Origin: Dermabacter sp.
GTDB taxonomy: Bacteria; Actinomycetota; Actinomycetes; Actinomycetales; Dermabacteraceae
Direction: 5' to 3'
NCBI GenBank assembly: GCA_030538475.1
Contig: JAUNTX010000003.1
Coordinates: 248,001 to 312,000, forward strand
Length of the DNA stretch: 64,000 bases
Below the pieces are notes generated by a model. That model was given only the letters and a program-made list of their open reading frames with translations, had not been told where the DNA came from and made no database searches. The translations under genes were made by a program, and so were the position numbers. This document shows positions 45,584 to 55,273 of the stretch, one piece after another. Each line of letters begins with the position of its first letter. The stretch's first letter is position 1.

Positions 45584-46315
45584 CTACGCCGACGGCTGCA
45601 GGAAGGGGTTCTGCACCACTTCGTCGCCGAGCGTGGTGACGGGACCGTGCCCGGGCACCACGAGCAGGTGCGGGTGGGCGATGGCAACCTCGCGCAGGCG
45701 CCCGAGCGAGGCCCGCATCTGGTCGGCGCTGCCGCCGTGCAGGTCCGTGCGGCCGATCGTTCCGGCAAAGAGCACATCGCCCGTGAACATCACGCCACCC
45801 ACCTGGCGGGCCGACGGTGCGACCCCCACGCGGGGCCGCACGTCCACCTCACCGTCATAGGTGTAGAGGGTGGAGCCCTCCGTGTGGCCGGGCGCGGACA
45901 TGACGCCGAGGTGGAGGGAGCCGAAGGTGAGGTCGTCGCCGTCAGTCACCTCGATGATGGCGGGCGGGGCGCTCCAGCCGCGAGCGTTCCACACGGGGGC
46001 GATCTGGGAGGTAAAGGCCGACGGAAGCTGACCCAACGGATCGTCGAGTCGGTAGCGGTCGGCGCTGCCCACGGCGACGGGGATCTCGAGCTCGCGGCCA
46101 AGAATGCTCGCATCCGCTACGTGATCCAGGTGGCCGTGGCTCACGAGGATTGCGCGCGGGGTGAGGCCGTTATCCGTCAGGTGTGAGCGGACCTCATCCG
46201 CCACGTCGAGGCCGGGATCCACGATGATGGCATCGGTGCCGAGGCTCAGGATGCTGCAGGTGGCCCCGAGGAACGGCGAGACGATGAAGGTCAGGGTGGC
46301 GCGCTCGGTACTCAT
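45584..46315 (-). CDS. MBL-fold metallo-hydrolase (glyoxalase II-like)
   Basis: 243 aa. Zinc-binding motif SHGHLDHVAD (HxHxDH), later MSAPGHTEGS, FTGDVLFAG and VVPGHGPVTTL, all typical of the glyoxalase II subgroup. Substrate unknown. The gene neighbours hisS in many actinobacteria; in Mycobacterium a cyclophilin gene separates it from relA, whereas here a DUF349 gene does. Confidence 0.88.
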   Translation of the reverse strand: MSTERATLTFIVSPFLGATCSILSLGTDAIIVDPGLDVADEVRSHLTDNGLTPRAILVSHGHLDHVADASILGRELEIPVAVGSADRYRLDDPLGQLPSAFTSQIAPVWNARGWSAPPAIIEVTDGDDLTFGSLHLGVMSAPGHTEGSTLYTYDGEVDVRPRVGVAPSARQVGGVMFTGDVLFAGTIGRTDLHGGSADQMRASLGRLREVAIAHPHLLVVPGHGPVTTLGDEVVQNPFLQPSA

Positions 46316-46452
46316 GGCTCCAGCCTAACGCGCACGGGCCCGCTGCCCGGCTGCCCATCTGCTCATCTGGACAGGGACGATAAGAATTCCGCACCCCGTG
46401 TGGGACGCGATACAGTTTTAGGGTTATGCGCGGCAGGTCCGCGAATGTAGGT

Positions 46453-46472
46453 GCGAAATGGCCCCATTTCGC
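46453..46472 (+). promoter_or_regulatory. 20-bp palindrome upstream of the DUF349 gene
   Basis: Perfect inverted repeat GCGAAATGG-CC-CCATTTCGC, 50 nt before the GTG start and about 22 nt after the expected transcription start of a TAGGGT -10 element (46419-46424). It could be an operator or a leader hairpin. The 206-nt region before the DUF349 gene holds no other feature I recognise. Confidence 0.5.
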
Positions 46473-46521
46473 CCCCGGGACGAGGCGCCAGGCGGCGGCC
46501 TCGACGACGAGGAGCGTCTTC

Positions 46522-48111
46522 GTGAATTCCAACGAACAGACCACTGACCAGGCTTCCACCACCCCTCCCGCTCCCGAGGTGAGCGACGCGGCGCCCGCCA
46601 CCGAGGACCACGCCGCGAGCGAGACGGCCCCCGAGGCATCGGCCACGCCGGAGGCAACCGCGACGCCTGCGGCGCCCGCGACTCCCGGCAAGGTCCCGAC
46701 GCCGAGTGCTCTGCCGAAGCCGGGTGGCCTTCCGAAGCCCGGAGGCCCCGGCGCGCGCCCGTCGGTCCCCTCCCCCGCCAAGTTCGCGGGCAAGGCGCCG
46801 AGCGCCCCGCTGGTCCCGGCCGTGCCGCTGGCCACCTCGTACGACGATGACAAAGTGGCGGAGGCCCGCACCTTTGGCAGCGTGAAGGACGACGGCACCG
46901 TGAGCGTGCAGGACGGCACCCAGGTCCGCGAGATCGGCACGACCGAGCACACGGGCGATGCCGACAAGGCCCTCACCCCGTTCGCTCATGCCTACCTGGA
47001 TCTCGTGGCGTTCCTCGATGTGATCGAGAAGAAGCTCGAGGTTCCCGGGCTCACCCAGGCCGATCTCAATCGGATCCTCGAGCAGATGCGCAAGAACATG
47101 AAGGAGCCGAAGGTGGTGGGCGACATTCCCGCCCTGCGCCAGCGCTCCCAGGCCCTGCGCGAGCGTGCGAAGGAGATCATCGCTGAACTCGAGAAGGCGC
47201 GCATGGCCGTGCGGGAAGAAGCGACCGCGAAGCGCACCGCCTTCGTCGAGGAGATCGAGGCCCTTGTGGCGACCGATGCTCACCGCATGTCGTGGAAGGT
47301 GGCCGCCGAGCGCATGCGGGCCATGGTGAGCGACTGGAAGGCCATGCAGAAGGCCGACACCGCCATCGAACGCGAGACGGAAAACGCCCTGTGGAAGCGC
47401 CTGAGCACGGCGCGCGCCGAGTTCGACCGCAAGCGGCGCGCCCACTTTGCGCAGCTCGATGAGCAGCACGGGGAGGCGGAGAAGATTCGTTCCGCGCTCA
47501 TCACCCGCGCGGAGGCCATCAAGGATTCGGAAGATTTCGGCCGCACGGCGGGCGAGTTCCGCGAACTCATGGCCGAATGGCGGGCCGCTCCCCGCGGCAA
47601 TCGCCGCAAAGACGATGCCCAGTGGGCGCGGTTCAAGGCAGCGCAGGACGCGTTCTTTGAGCGCCGCAATCAGGATCTCGAAGCCTCGGACGCCGAGCAG
47701 AAGCAGAACCTTGCCGTCAAGGAAGAACTGCTGACCAAGGCGGAGGCGCTGCTTCCCATCACGGATCTTGCCGCGGCCAAGAAGGCATTCCGCTCGATCG
47801 AGGACTCCTACGAGGCCGCGGGCAAGGTGCCGCGCGGCGCGATCCGCCGCGTGGATGATCGCCTGCGCGCGGTGCGGGAGGCAATCTCGAACGCGGAAGA
47901 TGCCGAGTGGCGCCGCACCGACCCCCGGACCAAGGCGCGCGTCCAGGGGGCCTCCTCGCAGTTGCAGGCGGCCATCGCGAGCTACGAAGAGGATCTGGCG
48001 AAGGCCAAGGCCTCCGGCGATCAGCGACGCATCGACAAGGCCCAGGCGGCGCTTGACGCGCGGCGCGAGTGGCTCGAGGTCATCGAGCGCAGCGCCAACG
48101 ATCTCGGTTAG
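46522..48111 (+). CDS. DUF349 domain-containing protein
   Basis: About 529 aa, cytoplasmic. The first ~110 residues are Pro/Ala/Thr/Glu-rich and probably disordered. The rest is a long helical, charged region with DUF349 repeats; the clearest unit is EWRAAPRGNRRKDDAQW through ARFKAAQDAFFERRNQ. GTG 46522 is supported by GAGGAG seven nt upstream. Function is unknown in actinobacteria; the location beside rel and hisS is conserved. An exact palindrome precedes it. Confidence 0.88.
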   Translation: MNSNEQTTDQASTTPPAPEVSDAAPATEDHAASETAPEASATPEATATPAAPATPGKVPTPSALPKPGGLPKPGGPGARPSVPSPAKFAGKAPSAPLVPAVPLATSYDDDKVAEARTFGSVKDDGTVSVQDGTQVREIGTTEHTGDADKALTPFAHAYLDLVAFLDVIEKKLEVPGLTQADLNRILEQMRKNMKEPKVVGDIPALRQRSQALRERAKEIIAELEKARMAVREEATAKRTAFVEEIEALVATDAHRMSWKVAAERMRAMVSDWKAMQKADTAIERETENALWKRLSTARAEFDRKRRAHFAQLDEQHGEAEKIRSALITRAEAIKDSEDFGRTAGEFRELMAEWRAAPRGNRRKDDAQWARFKAAQDAFFERRNQDLEASDAEQKQNLAVKEELLTKAEALLPITDLAAAKKAFRSIEDSYEAAGKVPRGAIRRVDDRLRAVREAISNAEDAEWRRTDPRTKARVQGASSQLQAAIASYEEDLAKAKASGDQRRIDKAQAALDARREWLEVIERSANDLG

Positions 48112-48125
48112 CCGTCGGTTTTTCG

Positions 48126-48162
48126 TGCCCCCGCCTACTTGTCCACAATCGCGGCGGGGGCA
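48126..48162 (+). terminator. Terminator after the DUF349 gene
   Basis: TGCCCCCGCC / GGCGGGGGCA, 10 bp with a 17-nt loop, starting 15 nt after the DUF349 stop. A T-run precedes rather than follows the stem, so on the minus strand it could also act. Confidence 0.5.
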
Positions 48163-48197
48163 TTGCCGTGTCCGCTCGAATCGAGCACGCTCGATCC

Positions 48198-48950
48198 ATG
48201 ACCCTTTGCCCGCCGTCTGCCCCGCCAGCCATACCCGAGCGCACCACGTCGGCCCCGCCCGCCTCACCGGCGCGTGAGGCCCGCCTGCACCCCGCCCACC
48301 TCGCCACGTGGTCCCCTCACGCGAGCGACATCGCCTCCGCCGTGACCGAGCACGTGAGCCTCGATGTCCCCCGCCTCGCCCCCACGCCCACGCACCTCAG
48401 CCTGCTGGGCCGCGACGCCCCCACCACCGCGCTGAGCCCCGAGGTTCACCTCGTCTCCCACGGCACGCTCGGGGTCCGCGAACGCGCCGTCGCCGTCGGC
48501 CTCGCCCTGCACCCCTTCGCGCTCACGCCGGAAACGGTCATCGCCGATCACACCGCCGCGTGGGTGTGGTGCGGCGGCCGCTGCCCCGACACCCTCACCG
48601 TGAGCGCCCACAGCCGGCGTCGGCCCCCGCCCGGGGTGGTGTCACGCCAGCTCACGCTCTTTGCCGGGGATGTGCTCACGCTCGCCGGCTGCCCCGTGCT
48701 GGCCCCGCATCGGGTCTTTGCCGAACTGCTCGCCGGAGAGCCGAGCGTCGAGGATCAACGCTGGGCCAGGAAGCTGCTGACCGATGGGTGGCTGAGCGTC
48801 GAGGAACTGCGCCGACTCTCCCGTCAGCGCAAGCGGCTCGCGCGCGAGCTTCCCGACGGGCGCCGCAGCGGCGCGGCCCGCTATCGACGGCTCGCTCGCC
48901 ACGCACGGCGCCTTACACAAGGCGAGGGCCAGGCGGTCAGGTGTTCATGA
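48198..48950 (+). CDS. Hypothetical protein, AbiEi-antitoxin-like
   Basis: About 250 aa, very Arg/Ala/Pro-rich. After a Pro/Thr-rich start, the central part has [18 protein letters not shown] followed by [10 protein letters not shown] and [11 protein letters not shown], a pattern I associate with actinobacterial proteins annotated as AbiEi-type (type IV) antitoxin or DUF559-related. The C terminus ([19 protein letters not shown]) is basic and helical. No toxin gene such as AbiEii adjoins it. ATG 48198 is a guess; GTG 48168 is possible. Its 3' end overlaps the convergent rel gene by 14 nt. The family call is tentative. Confidence 0.55.
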   Translation: MTLCPPSAPPAIPERTTSAPPASPAREARLHPAHLATWSPHASDIASAVTEHVSLDVPRLAPTPTHLSLLGRDAPTTALSPEVHLVSHGTLGVRERAVAVGLALHPFALTPETVIADHTAAWVWCGGRCPDTLTVSAHSRRRPPPGVVSRQLTLFAGDVLTLAGCPVLAPHRVFAELLAGEPSVEDQRWARKLLTDGWLSVEELRRLSRQRKRLARELPDGRRSGAARYRRLARHARRLTQGEGQAVRCS

Positions 48951-51216
48951 CCTTGCCGTCGGAGGTCACCCGGTAGGCGTCATACACGCCGGAGACCTTG
49001 CGTACCTGCTTGAGCACGCTCTGCAGGTGGGAGGGATCGGCAAGCTCGAACGAGAAGTAGGCGGTCGCCAGCCGATCCGGCCGCGAGTGGCAGGTGGCCG
49101 ACAGTATGTTGACGTCCTGATCCGAGACCTGATTGGCCAGATCGGTCAGCAGCCGCGAACGATCCAGCGCCTCCACCTTGATGTGCACGAGATACGAACT
49201 CGACGTGTGACCAGACCAGTGCACCGCCACGAACCGATCCGGCTGCTGCTCCTGCATCTGCTTCGCGTTCGTACAGTCCACGTGATGCACCGAGACGCCC
49301 GAACCGCGCGTCACGAAGCCGACGATCTTATCCCCCGGCACCGGCGCGCAACACTTGGCGAGCTTCACCCAGAGGTCCGACTGGCCGTCGACCACGACAC
49401 CCTGATCGGTGTGCGAGGAACGCCGCGGCTTCGCGAGCACCTTCGACGGCAGCACCGCCTCCGCGGCGTCCTCCTGGGAGCCTTCGACCCCGCCCACTTC
49501 GGTCACGAGCCGCGCCACTATGTTCTCCGCGCTCACGTGGTGTTCGCCGATCGCACTGTAGAGCGTATCCACCGAGTCGTAGTTCAGCTCCGCCGCCACG
49601 TTCGTCAGCATCTCGTGCGTGAGCATCCGCCGAAGCGGCAAGTTCTGCTTGCGCAGCTGAAGCGCCAGTTCGTCCCGGCCCCGCTCGAGCGCCTCTTCGC
49701 GCCGCTCCTTCGAGAACCACTGGCGGATCTTCGTGCGGGCCCTCGGGGAGCGCACGAAGTTCAACCAGTCGTGGCTCGGGCCCGCGCCCTCCGCCTTCGA
49801 CGTGAAAACCTCGACCACATCGCCGGTCTTCAACTCCGCCTTGAGGGAGACGATCTTGCCGTTCACGCGCGCACTCATCGTGCGGTGGCCCACCTCCGTG
49901 TGGACCGCGTACGCGAAGTCAACGGGCGTGGCGCCCTGGGGCAGGGCCATGACATCACCCTTCGGGGTGAAGACATACACCTCTTGCGTGGTCATCTCGT
50001 AGCGCAGACTGTCGAGGAACTCGCCGGAATCGGCGGTGTCCTTCTGCCAGTCCAGCAACTGGCGCAGCCAGTTCATCTCGCCACCGGCCAGGTCGTTGCC
50101 GGCGGCGGATTCCTCCACGGCCTCGCCGCGCGCCACGCGCGCCTTGTACTTCCAGTGCGCCGCCACGCCGTATTCCGCGCGCCGGTGCATTTCCCACGTG
50201 CGGATCTGGATCTCGACGGGCTTGCCGTCGGGCCCGATCACCGTGGTGTGCAGCGACTGGTAGAGGTTGAACTTCGGCAGCGCGATGTAATCCTTGAAGC
50301 GCCCCGGCATGGGGCTCCACCGGGCATGCAGGGTGCCGAGCACCGCGTAGCAATCGCGTACGCTGTCCACGAGCACGCGAATCCCCACGAGGTCGTAGAT
50401 GTCGGCGAAGTCGCGGCCGCGCACGATCATCTTTTGGTACACGGAGTAGTAGTGCTTCGGGCGGCCCGTCACGGTCGCCTCAATGTTCGAGGCCGCGAGG
50501 TCCTCGTGGATCGCATCGGTGACCCGCCCCAGGTACTTCTCGCGAGCGGGCGCGTGCTGGGCCACGAGCGAGACGATCTCGTCATACACCTTCGGATACA
50601 GCACCTGGAAGCTCAGATCTTCGAGCTCCCACTTGATGGTGTTCAGGCCCAGGCGGTGCGCGAGCGGCGCGTAGATTTCGAGGGTTTCCTTGGCCTTGCG
50701 CTCCGCGCTCGAGCCGGACACGTACTTCCAGGTGCGGGCATTGTGGAGGCGGTCGGCCAGCTTGATGAGCAGCACGCGAATATCGCGGCTCATCGCGATG
50801 ATCATTTTGCGGACCGTTTCGGCCTGAGCCGCCTCGCCGTAGGTCACGCGGTCCAGCTTGGTGACGCCATCGACAAGCACGCCAATCGTGTCGCCGAATT
50901 CCTCGCTCAGGGCCTCGAGCGAATAGTCCGTATCCTCCACCGTGTCATGCAGCAGCGCGGCGGCAAGAATCTCATCGGGCGACCCCATTTCCGCGAGAAT
51001 GGTCGCGACCGCGATGGGGTGGGTGATGTACGGTTCACCGCTCTTGCGCGCCTGACCCCGGTGGCAGCGTTCGGCCACCTCATAGGCGCGGAAAATGAGC
51101 GCGAGGTCATCGTCGGGCCGCTGAGACTCAATCGCCTCGATCAGCGGGCGAAGAAGCGGATCATCGGGGGTGCCGTGCAGGTGCTCCGGTCGAATGTCGC
51201 GGACTGCATCACTCAT
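48937..51216 (-). CDS. rel: Bifunctional (p)ppGpp synthetase/hydrolase Rel
   Basis: 759 aa stringent-response enzyme. Hydrolase HD domain at the N terminus intact ([30 protein letters not shown]), synthetase with [18 protein letters not shown] and [15 protein letters not shown], then TGS, zinc-finger/helical and C-terminal ACT ([18 protein letters not shown]). Both active sites are conserved, so it should make and degrade (p)ppGpp. Located after apt as in other actinobacteria. Confidence 0.96.
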   Translation of the reverse strand: MSDAVRDIRPEHLHGTPDDPLLRPLIEAIESQRPDDDLALIFRAYEVAERCHRGQARKSGEPYITHPIAVATILAEMGSPDEILAAALLHDTVEDTDYSLEALSEEFGDTIGVLVDGVTKLDRVTYGEAAQAETVRKMIIAMSRDIRVLLIKLADRLHNARTWKYVSGSSAERKAKETLEIYAPLAHRLGLNTIKWELEDLSFQVLYPKVYDEIVSLVAQHAPAREKYLGRVTDAIHEDLAASNIEATVTGRPKHYYSVYQKMIVRGRDFADIYDLVGIRVLVDSVRDCYAVLGTLHARWSPMPGRFKDYIALPKFNLYQSLHTTVIGPDGKPVEIQIRTWEMHRRAEYGVAAHWKYKARVARGEAVEESAAGNDLAGGEMNWLRQLLDWQKDTADSGEFLDSLRYEMTTQEVYVFTPKGDVMALPQGATPVDFAYAVHTEVGHRTMSARVNGKIVSLKAELKTGDVVEVFTSKAEGAGPSHDWLNFVRSPRARTKIRQWFSKERREEALERGRDELALQLRKQNLPLRRMLTHEMLTNVAAELNYDSVDTLYSAIGEHHVSAENIVARLVTEVGGVEGSQEDAAEAVLPSKVLAKPRRSSHTDQGVVVDGQSDLWVKLAKCCAPVPGDKIVGFVTRGSGVSVHHVDCTNAKQMQEQQPDRFVAVHWSGHTSSSYLVHIKVEALDRSRLLTDLANQVSDQDVNILSATCHSRPDRLATAYFSFELADPSHLQSVLKQVRKVSGVYDAYRVTSDGKVMNT

Positions 51217-51278
51217 GGCTTCTCCTTACCCCAAAACACCAGTGTAAAGCGAAACTACCGTGAGCGCGGTACGGGAGA

Positions 51279-51854
51279 CTAGTTGGGAACGCTCCACACG
51301 GTGTGCACGTCGGTGCCGTGCAGCTGATCGCGGCCCCCGAGGCCCACCAGTTCGATGAGGAAGCTGGCCGCCACCACGTCGGCCCCGAGCGACTGCACGA
51401 GCTTGATGGTCGCCGCGGCGGTGCCGCCCGTAGCGAGCAGGTCGTCGAGGACGAGCACCTGCGAACCCGGGTCAATGGCGCCTTCGGCGATCTCGATGGT
51501 GGCCGAGCCGTATTCGAGGTCGTAAGACAGCGACGTGGGGCGCCCGGGCAGCTTCCCGGCCTTGCGCACCGGCACGAAGCCGAGGCCCATCTCGTAGGCG
51601 AGCGGTGCGCCGAGCACGAAGCCGCGCGCCTCGGTGCCCACGATGATGTCCACGTGGCTCGGCACCGTGCTGGCCCAGTATTCGATGACCGTGGCCATGG
51701 CCTTCGGGTCCCGCAACAGCGGGGTGATGTCGCGGAACAGGACGCCGGGTTCGGGCCAGTCGGGAAACAGGCCGATGTGGGTCCGCTCAATCTCCGCGAT
51801 CTCGGGCGGGCAGGTGGCCTCGCCGTGGTCCAGGGTCCGGGAATCGTGTGTCAT
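51279..51854 (-). CDS. apt: Adenine phosphoribosyltransferase
   Basis: 191 aa purine-salvage enzyme converting adenine and PRPP to AMP. PRPP-binding motif QVLVLDDLLATGGTAAA near residue 133, FPDWPEPGVLFRDITPLL near the N terminus and GTEARGFVLGAPLA. Starts within the secF 3' end (4-nt overlap), 62 nt before rel. Confidence 0.95.
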   Translation of the reverse strand: MTHDSRTLDHGEATCPPEIAEIERTHIGLFPDWPEPGVLFRDITPLLRDPKAMATVIEYWASTVPSHVDIIVGTEARGFVLGAPLAYEMGLGFVPVRKAGKLPGRPTSLSYDLEYGSATIEIAEGAIDPGSQVLVLDDLLATGGTAAATIKLVQSLGADVVAASFLIELVGLGGRDQLHGTDVHTVWSVPN

Positions 51855-52840
51855 GCGGCGCTGCCTTCCGAAGTCCGCGCGCGCTCAAGCGCGGCAGTGT
51901 GCTGGGTGATGTCGTCCTCCGAACGCCGCAGGTCCACGAGGAAGCCGGGCGCGAGGAAGATGGAGGAGAAGGTGCCCGCGATGATCCCCACGAACAGGGC
52001 CAGCGAAATGTCCTTCAGAGTTCCGGCGCCAAGCAGGAAGGCGCCGATGGCCAGAATCGACCCGACGGGCAGCAGGGCCACGACGGAGGTGTTGATGGAA
52101 CGCACGAGCGTCTGGTTCGCCGCGAGGTTGACGAGTTCGGCGAACGTCCGCTCGCTCTGTCCGGTGAAGCCGTCGGTGTTCTCGCGCACCTTGTCGAAGA
52201 CCACCACCGTGTCGTACAGGGAATAGCCCAGCACGGTGAGGAAGCCGATGACCGTGGCGGGGGTGATCTCGAAACCAATCGCGCCGTAGGCCACGATCGT
52301 GAACACGAGATCGTGCATGAGCGCCATCATCGCCGCGATGGACGCCTTGATGTTGCGGAAGTACAGGGCCATGACCACGGTCACGAGGATCATGAACACG
52401 ATGACGCCCTGGATGGCCTTCTGGGTGACATCGCCGCCCCAGTTGGGTCCCACGAACGAACTGGAAACATCGGCGGGGCTCACCCCGTAGGCCTCGGCGA
52501 GGCGCGCGGCCATGGCGTTCGTATCGTCGGTGCTCAGCTGCTCCGTCTGCACTCGCAGGGTCGAGGCCCCGAGTTGGCTCACGCGCGGCTCGTTGCTCGG
52601 CACCTGTTCGCGCACCACGTCGCGTGCGATGGACTGATCGGCGTTCTGGACGCCCGCGATCTGGAACTCGCTGCCGCCCGTGAACTCCATGCCCCAGTTG
52701 AGGCCGCGCACGCCGGTGATCGCGGCGAGGGCGATGATGATGACGGCGCTGATGAGGTACCAGGTGCGGCGGCGAGAAACGATGGGCACCGAGACGCGCC
52801 CCGCGTGCAGGTCATTGCCCAGCTCGGAAAATGTGCGCAT
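51851..52840 (-). CDS. secF: Protein translocase subunit SecF
   Basis: 329 aa. SecDF uses the proton gradient to pull secreted proteins through SecYEG. Six membrane segments: one before and five after the periplasmic region (about 50-150). GMEFTGGSEFQI after the first helix and GYSLYDTVVVFDKVREN in the fourth are diagnostic. Its ATG shares one base with the secD stop (TAATG). A polar C-terminal tail follows the last helix. Confidence 0.95.
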   Translation of the reverse strand: MRTFSELGNDLHAGRVSVPIVSRRRTWYLISAVIIIALAAITGVRGLNWGMEFTGGSEFQIAGVQNADQSIARDVVREQVPSNEPRVSQLGASTLRVQTEQLSTDDTNAMAARLAEAYGVSPADVSSSFVGPNWGGDVTQKAIQGVIVFMILVTVVMALYFRNIKASIAAMMALMHDLVFTIVAYGAIGFEITPATVIGFLTVLGYSLYDTVVVFDKVRENTDGFTGQSERTFAELVNLAANQTLVRSINTSVVALLPVGSILAIGAFLLGAGTLKDISLALFVGIIAGTFSSIFLAPGFLVDLRRSEDDITQHTAALERARTSEGSAA

Positions 52841-54675
52841 TAGTTGTCCTCTCCCGCGCTCTGGACCGGGCCCGAGGGTGGCGATCCCGGTTCCTGCCGC
52901 CTCTGGTCGGCCTCGCGAGCCTCCCTGGCCTCGCGGGCCTTGCGTTCGGCGAGCGTCTCCGCGGGGGCCGCGCTCGGACTTGACGAGCGGCGCGGAAGCG
53001 GCAGAGGGCCCCGACGTTCGCTCTCGCTGCGGAAGCGGGCGCGCCCGGCGTACGCGGGCACGTTGCGGCCCAGCTGCGCGGGATCAAGACCGCTGAGCGG
53101 GTGCCCCTTGCCGAAGAAGTTCGTGCGTACGAGCGACTGGAGCAGCGGGTGGGTGAATAGGAACACCACGATGAGGTCGAGGAGTGTGGTGAGGCCGAGC
53201 GTGAACGCGAAGCCGCGCACCGATCCGGCGCTCACGAGGTAGAGCACGATGGCCGCGATGAGGTTGACCGCGTCGGAGGCGAGGATCGTTCGCTTGGCGC
53301 GATCCCAGCCGTGATCGACTGCGCCGACGATGCCGCGCCCCTCGCGGATTTCGTCGCGCACGCGCTCGAAGTAGACGATGAACGAGTCCGCGGTGAAGGC
53401 GATCGCGACGATGAGGCCCGCGACGCCCGCGAGGGAGAGCCGGTAGTTCACGTCCGGCAAGTTCGACATGATCGTGATGATCGCGTAGGCGAGGCCGCCC
53501 ATGAGGATGAGCGACGTGATCGTGACGATGGAGAGGACGCGGTACTGCAGCGCCGCGTACGCCATGACGAGGATGAGGCCGATGAGGCCCGCGATGAGGC
53601 CGTTGCGCAGCTGATCGGAGCCGAGCGTGGCGGAGATCTGCTGTTCGGACTGCACCGAGAACTCGAGCGGCAGTGCACCGAACTTCAGCTGGCTTGCGAG
53701 TTCCTGGGCCCGTTCCGCCGTGAAGTTGCCGTTGATCGAGGAGCGCGTGCTCGTGGGAGATTCCACGACGGGCGCGGAGATCACGAGGGAGTCGAGCACG
53801 ATGGCGAACTGCCGGGTGGCGCCGTCTCCTGAGTACAGGGCCTGGGACATCGTGCCGAAGGTTTCGCCCGCGGCGGCATCGAACTCGAGGTTGACCACGT
53901 AGAAGCCGGTGGCCTGGCCGGCGGGCGTGGATTCGGGGCTCACGCTCGCATCGGCCACGTTTTCGCCCGTGACGACCTCGGGGCCGAGCACGTACTTCGC
54001 CGCGCCCCCGGGCGCACACGCGACGACGGTGTCCGTGGGTCGGGAGTTGACGTCGTGGTCCTGAAGGACCTGGGGGTCGGTGCAGTTGAGCGCCGCGAAC
54101 TCTGCCTCCACCTGCGGGGTGAGACGCTCCGCGCTCCACGCGAGCGGCCCGTCAGCCGGCACGGCGCCCGAGGATCCGCCGTCGCTCGCCTCGGCGCTCT
54201 GGCCCTCCTGCGCCCCCGAGGTCACGACGGGGCCAAACGCGGAAGGATCCTGGAGGACGCCGTCGGAGGCGCCGCCAGCGTCCGAGGCCGTGGCCTCGGG
54301 AGCGCCTTCGTACAGGACCGGCCGAAAGCTCATGGTCGCGGTGCGGCGCAGGGCCTCCGAGGTGCGCTCGTCGATCTCGCCGGGCACGTTGACCACGATG
54401 TTCGTGCCGCCCTGGACGCTGATCTCCGTTTCGGCCACGCCGAGAGCGTTGATGCGCTGCGCCATGATCTGCCGCGCCTGATCCATCTGCTCGGCGGAAA
54501 TCGGCTCCCCCGTGCGCGAGGAGGCCTGCAGGATCACCTGCGTGCCGCCTTCGAGGTCCAGGGCGAGCTTGGGCTGGGCCTGCCACCCGTTCTGGGTGAC
54601 GCCGACCCCGAGGATGGATCCCAGAAGGATGACGATGAGCGCGATGCCCGTGAGCGCTAAACGACGTGCTGGCAT
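52840..54675 (-). CDS. secD: Protein translocase subunit SecD
   Basis: 611 aa. Membrane helix at 6-26, then the P1 periplasmic domain beginning LDLEGGTQVILQ and ALGVAETEISVQGGTNIVV. It has a long Ser/Gly/Asp-rich insertion typical of actinobacterial SecD (about 115-185), then five helices with FTADSFIVYFERVRDEIREG. The C-terminal tail (about 545-611) is unusually long, charged and Arg/Glu-rich. ATG 54675 has AAGGGAA six nt upstream; an in-frame extension to 54765 is not supported. Confidence 0.95.
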   Translation of the reverse strand: MPARRLALTGIALIVILLGSILGVGVTQNGWQAQPKLALDLEGGTQVILQASSRTGEPISAEQMDQARQIMAQRINALGVAETEISVQGGTNIVVNVPGEIDERTSEALRRTATMSFRPVLYEGAPEATASDAGGASDGVLQDPSAFGPVVTSGAQEGQSAEASDGGSSGAVPADGPLAWSAERLTPQVEAEFAALNCTDPQVLQDHDVNSRPTDTVVACAPGGAAKYVLGPEVVTGENVADASVSPESTPAGQATGFYVVNLEFDAAAGETFGTMSQALYSGDGATRQFAIVLDSLVISAPVVESPTSTRSSINGNFTAERAQELASQLKFGALPLEFSVQSEQQISATLGSDQLRNGLIAGLIGLILVMAYAALQYRVLSIVTITSLILMGGLAYAIITIMSNLPDVNYRLSLAGVAGLIVAIAFTADSFIVYFERVRDEIREGRGIVGAVDHGWDRAKRTILASDAVNLIAAIVLYLVSAGSVRGFAFTLGLTTLLDLIVVFLFTHPLLQSLVRTNFFGKGHPLSGLDPAQLGRNVPAYAGRARFRSESERRGPLPLPRRSSSPSAAPAETLAERKAREAREAREADQRRQEPGSPPSGPVQSAGEDN

Positions 54676-54796
54676 GAAGTTCCCTTGATGATGACCCCGA
54701 TGATCGGCGAGGCAGTGGGCCGCCCCGGGCGGCGCCCTGCCTCGCCGCAGAGCACGGGCGCGCACCCCGGAGGTTGCGCGCCACGATGCGAGAGAG

Positions 54797-55177
54797 TTAG
54801 CGGTCCCGGCCGGTGTCCGAGGAGTCCACGGTTACGCCCGAGATGGTGCCGTTCGCATCCGTCACCGGCGCGTCGTCGGAGGAGAGCTCGGTGTCCTGGC
54901 CGTCCGCGGTCTCGCCGTAGGAGGCCACGCGCTCGGCGATGGACTGGCGGGCCCACTTGAGCTGGGCGCCGGATTCGGTTTCGAGAATGAGGGCATCATC
55001 GAGTTCTTCCACGACCATGCCGTAGAAGCCGGAGTGCGTGCGCACTTCGTCCCCCACGCCGATGGTCTTGAGAAGTTCCTGATGCTGCTGCATCCGCTTG
55101 CGCTGGCCGCGGCTCATGAGCCACATCGGGATCATCATGACCAGGAAGAAGATGATCAGGAGCATAAGAGGGTCCAC
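54797..55177 (-). CDS. yajC: Preprotein translocase accessory subunit YajC
   Basis: 126 aa. One N-terminal helix (LMLLIIFFLVMMIPMWLM), the typical basic stretch RGQRKRMQQHQELLKTI, GDEVRTHSGFYG and a short beta domain. An acidic C-terminal tail (about 90-126) exceeds the family minimum. It precedes secD by 121 nt and acts with SecDF. Confidence 0.93.
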   Translation of the reverse strand: MDPLMLLIIFFLVMMIPMWLMSRGQRKRMQQHQELLKTIGVGDEVRTHSGFYGMVVEELDDALILETESGAQLKWARQSIAERVASYGETADGQDTELSSDDAPVTDANGTISGVTVDSSDTGRDR

Positions 55178-55273
55178 GGGGGATCCTTTCGTCGATTCAC
55201 GAGAGACCTGTTCACTGTACCGGGCCGTCCCTGGCCATGGGGGCTCAGGCGCGCCCTATGCCACATTGCGGCC

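Noticed and set aside
52844-54784. Long antisense open frames across secD
   Set aside because: Arg/His/Pro-rich translations typical of GC-rich antisense frames; no motifs or start signals.
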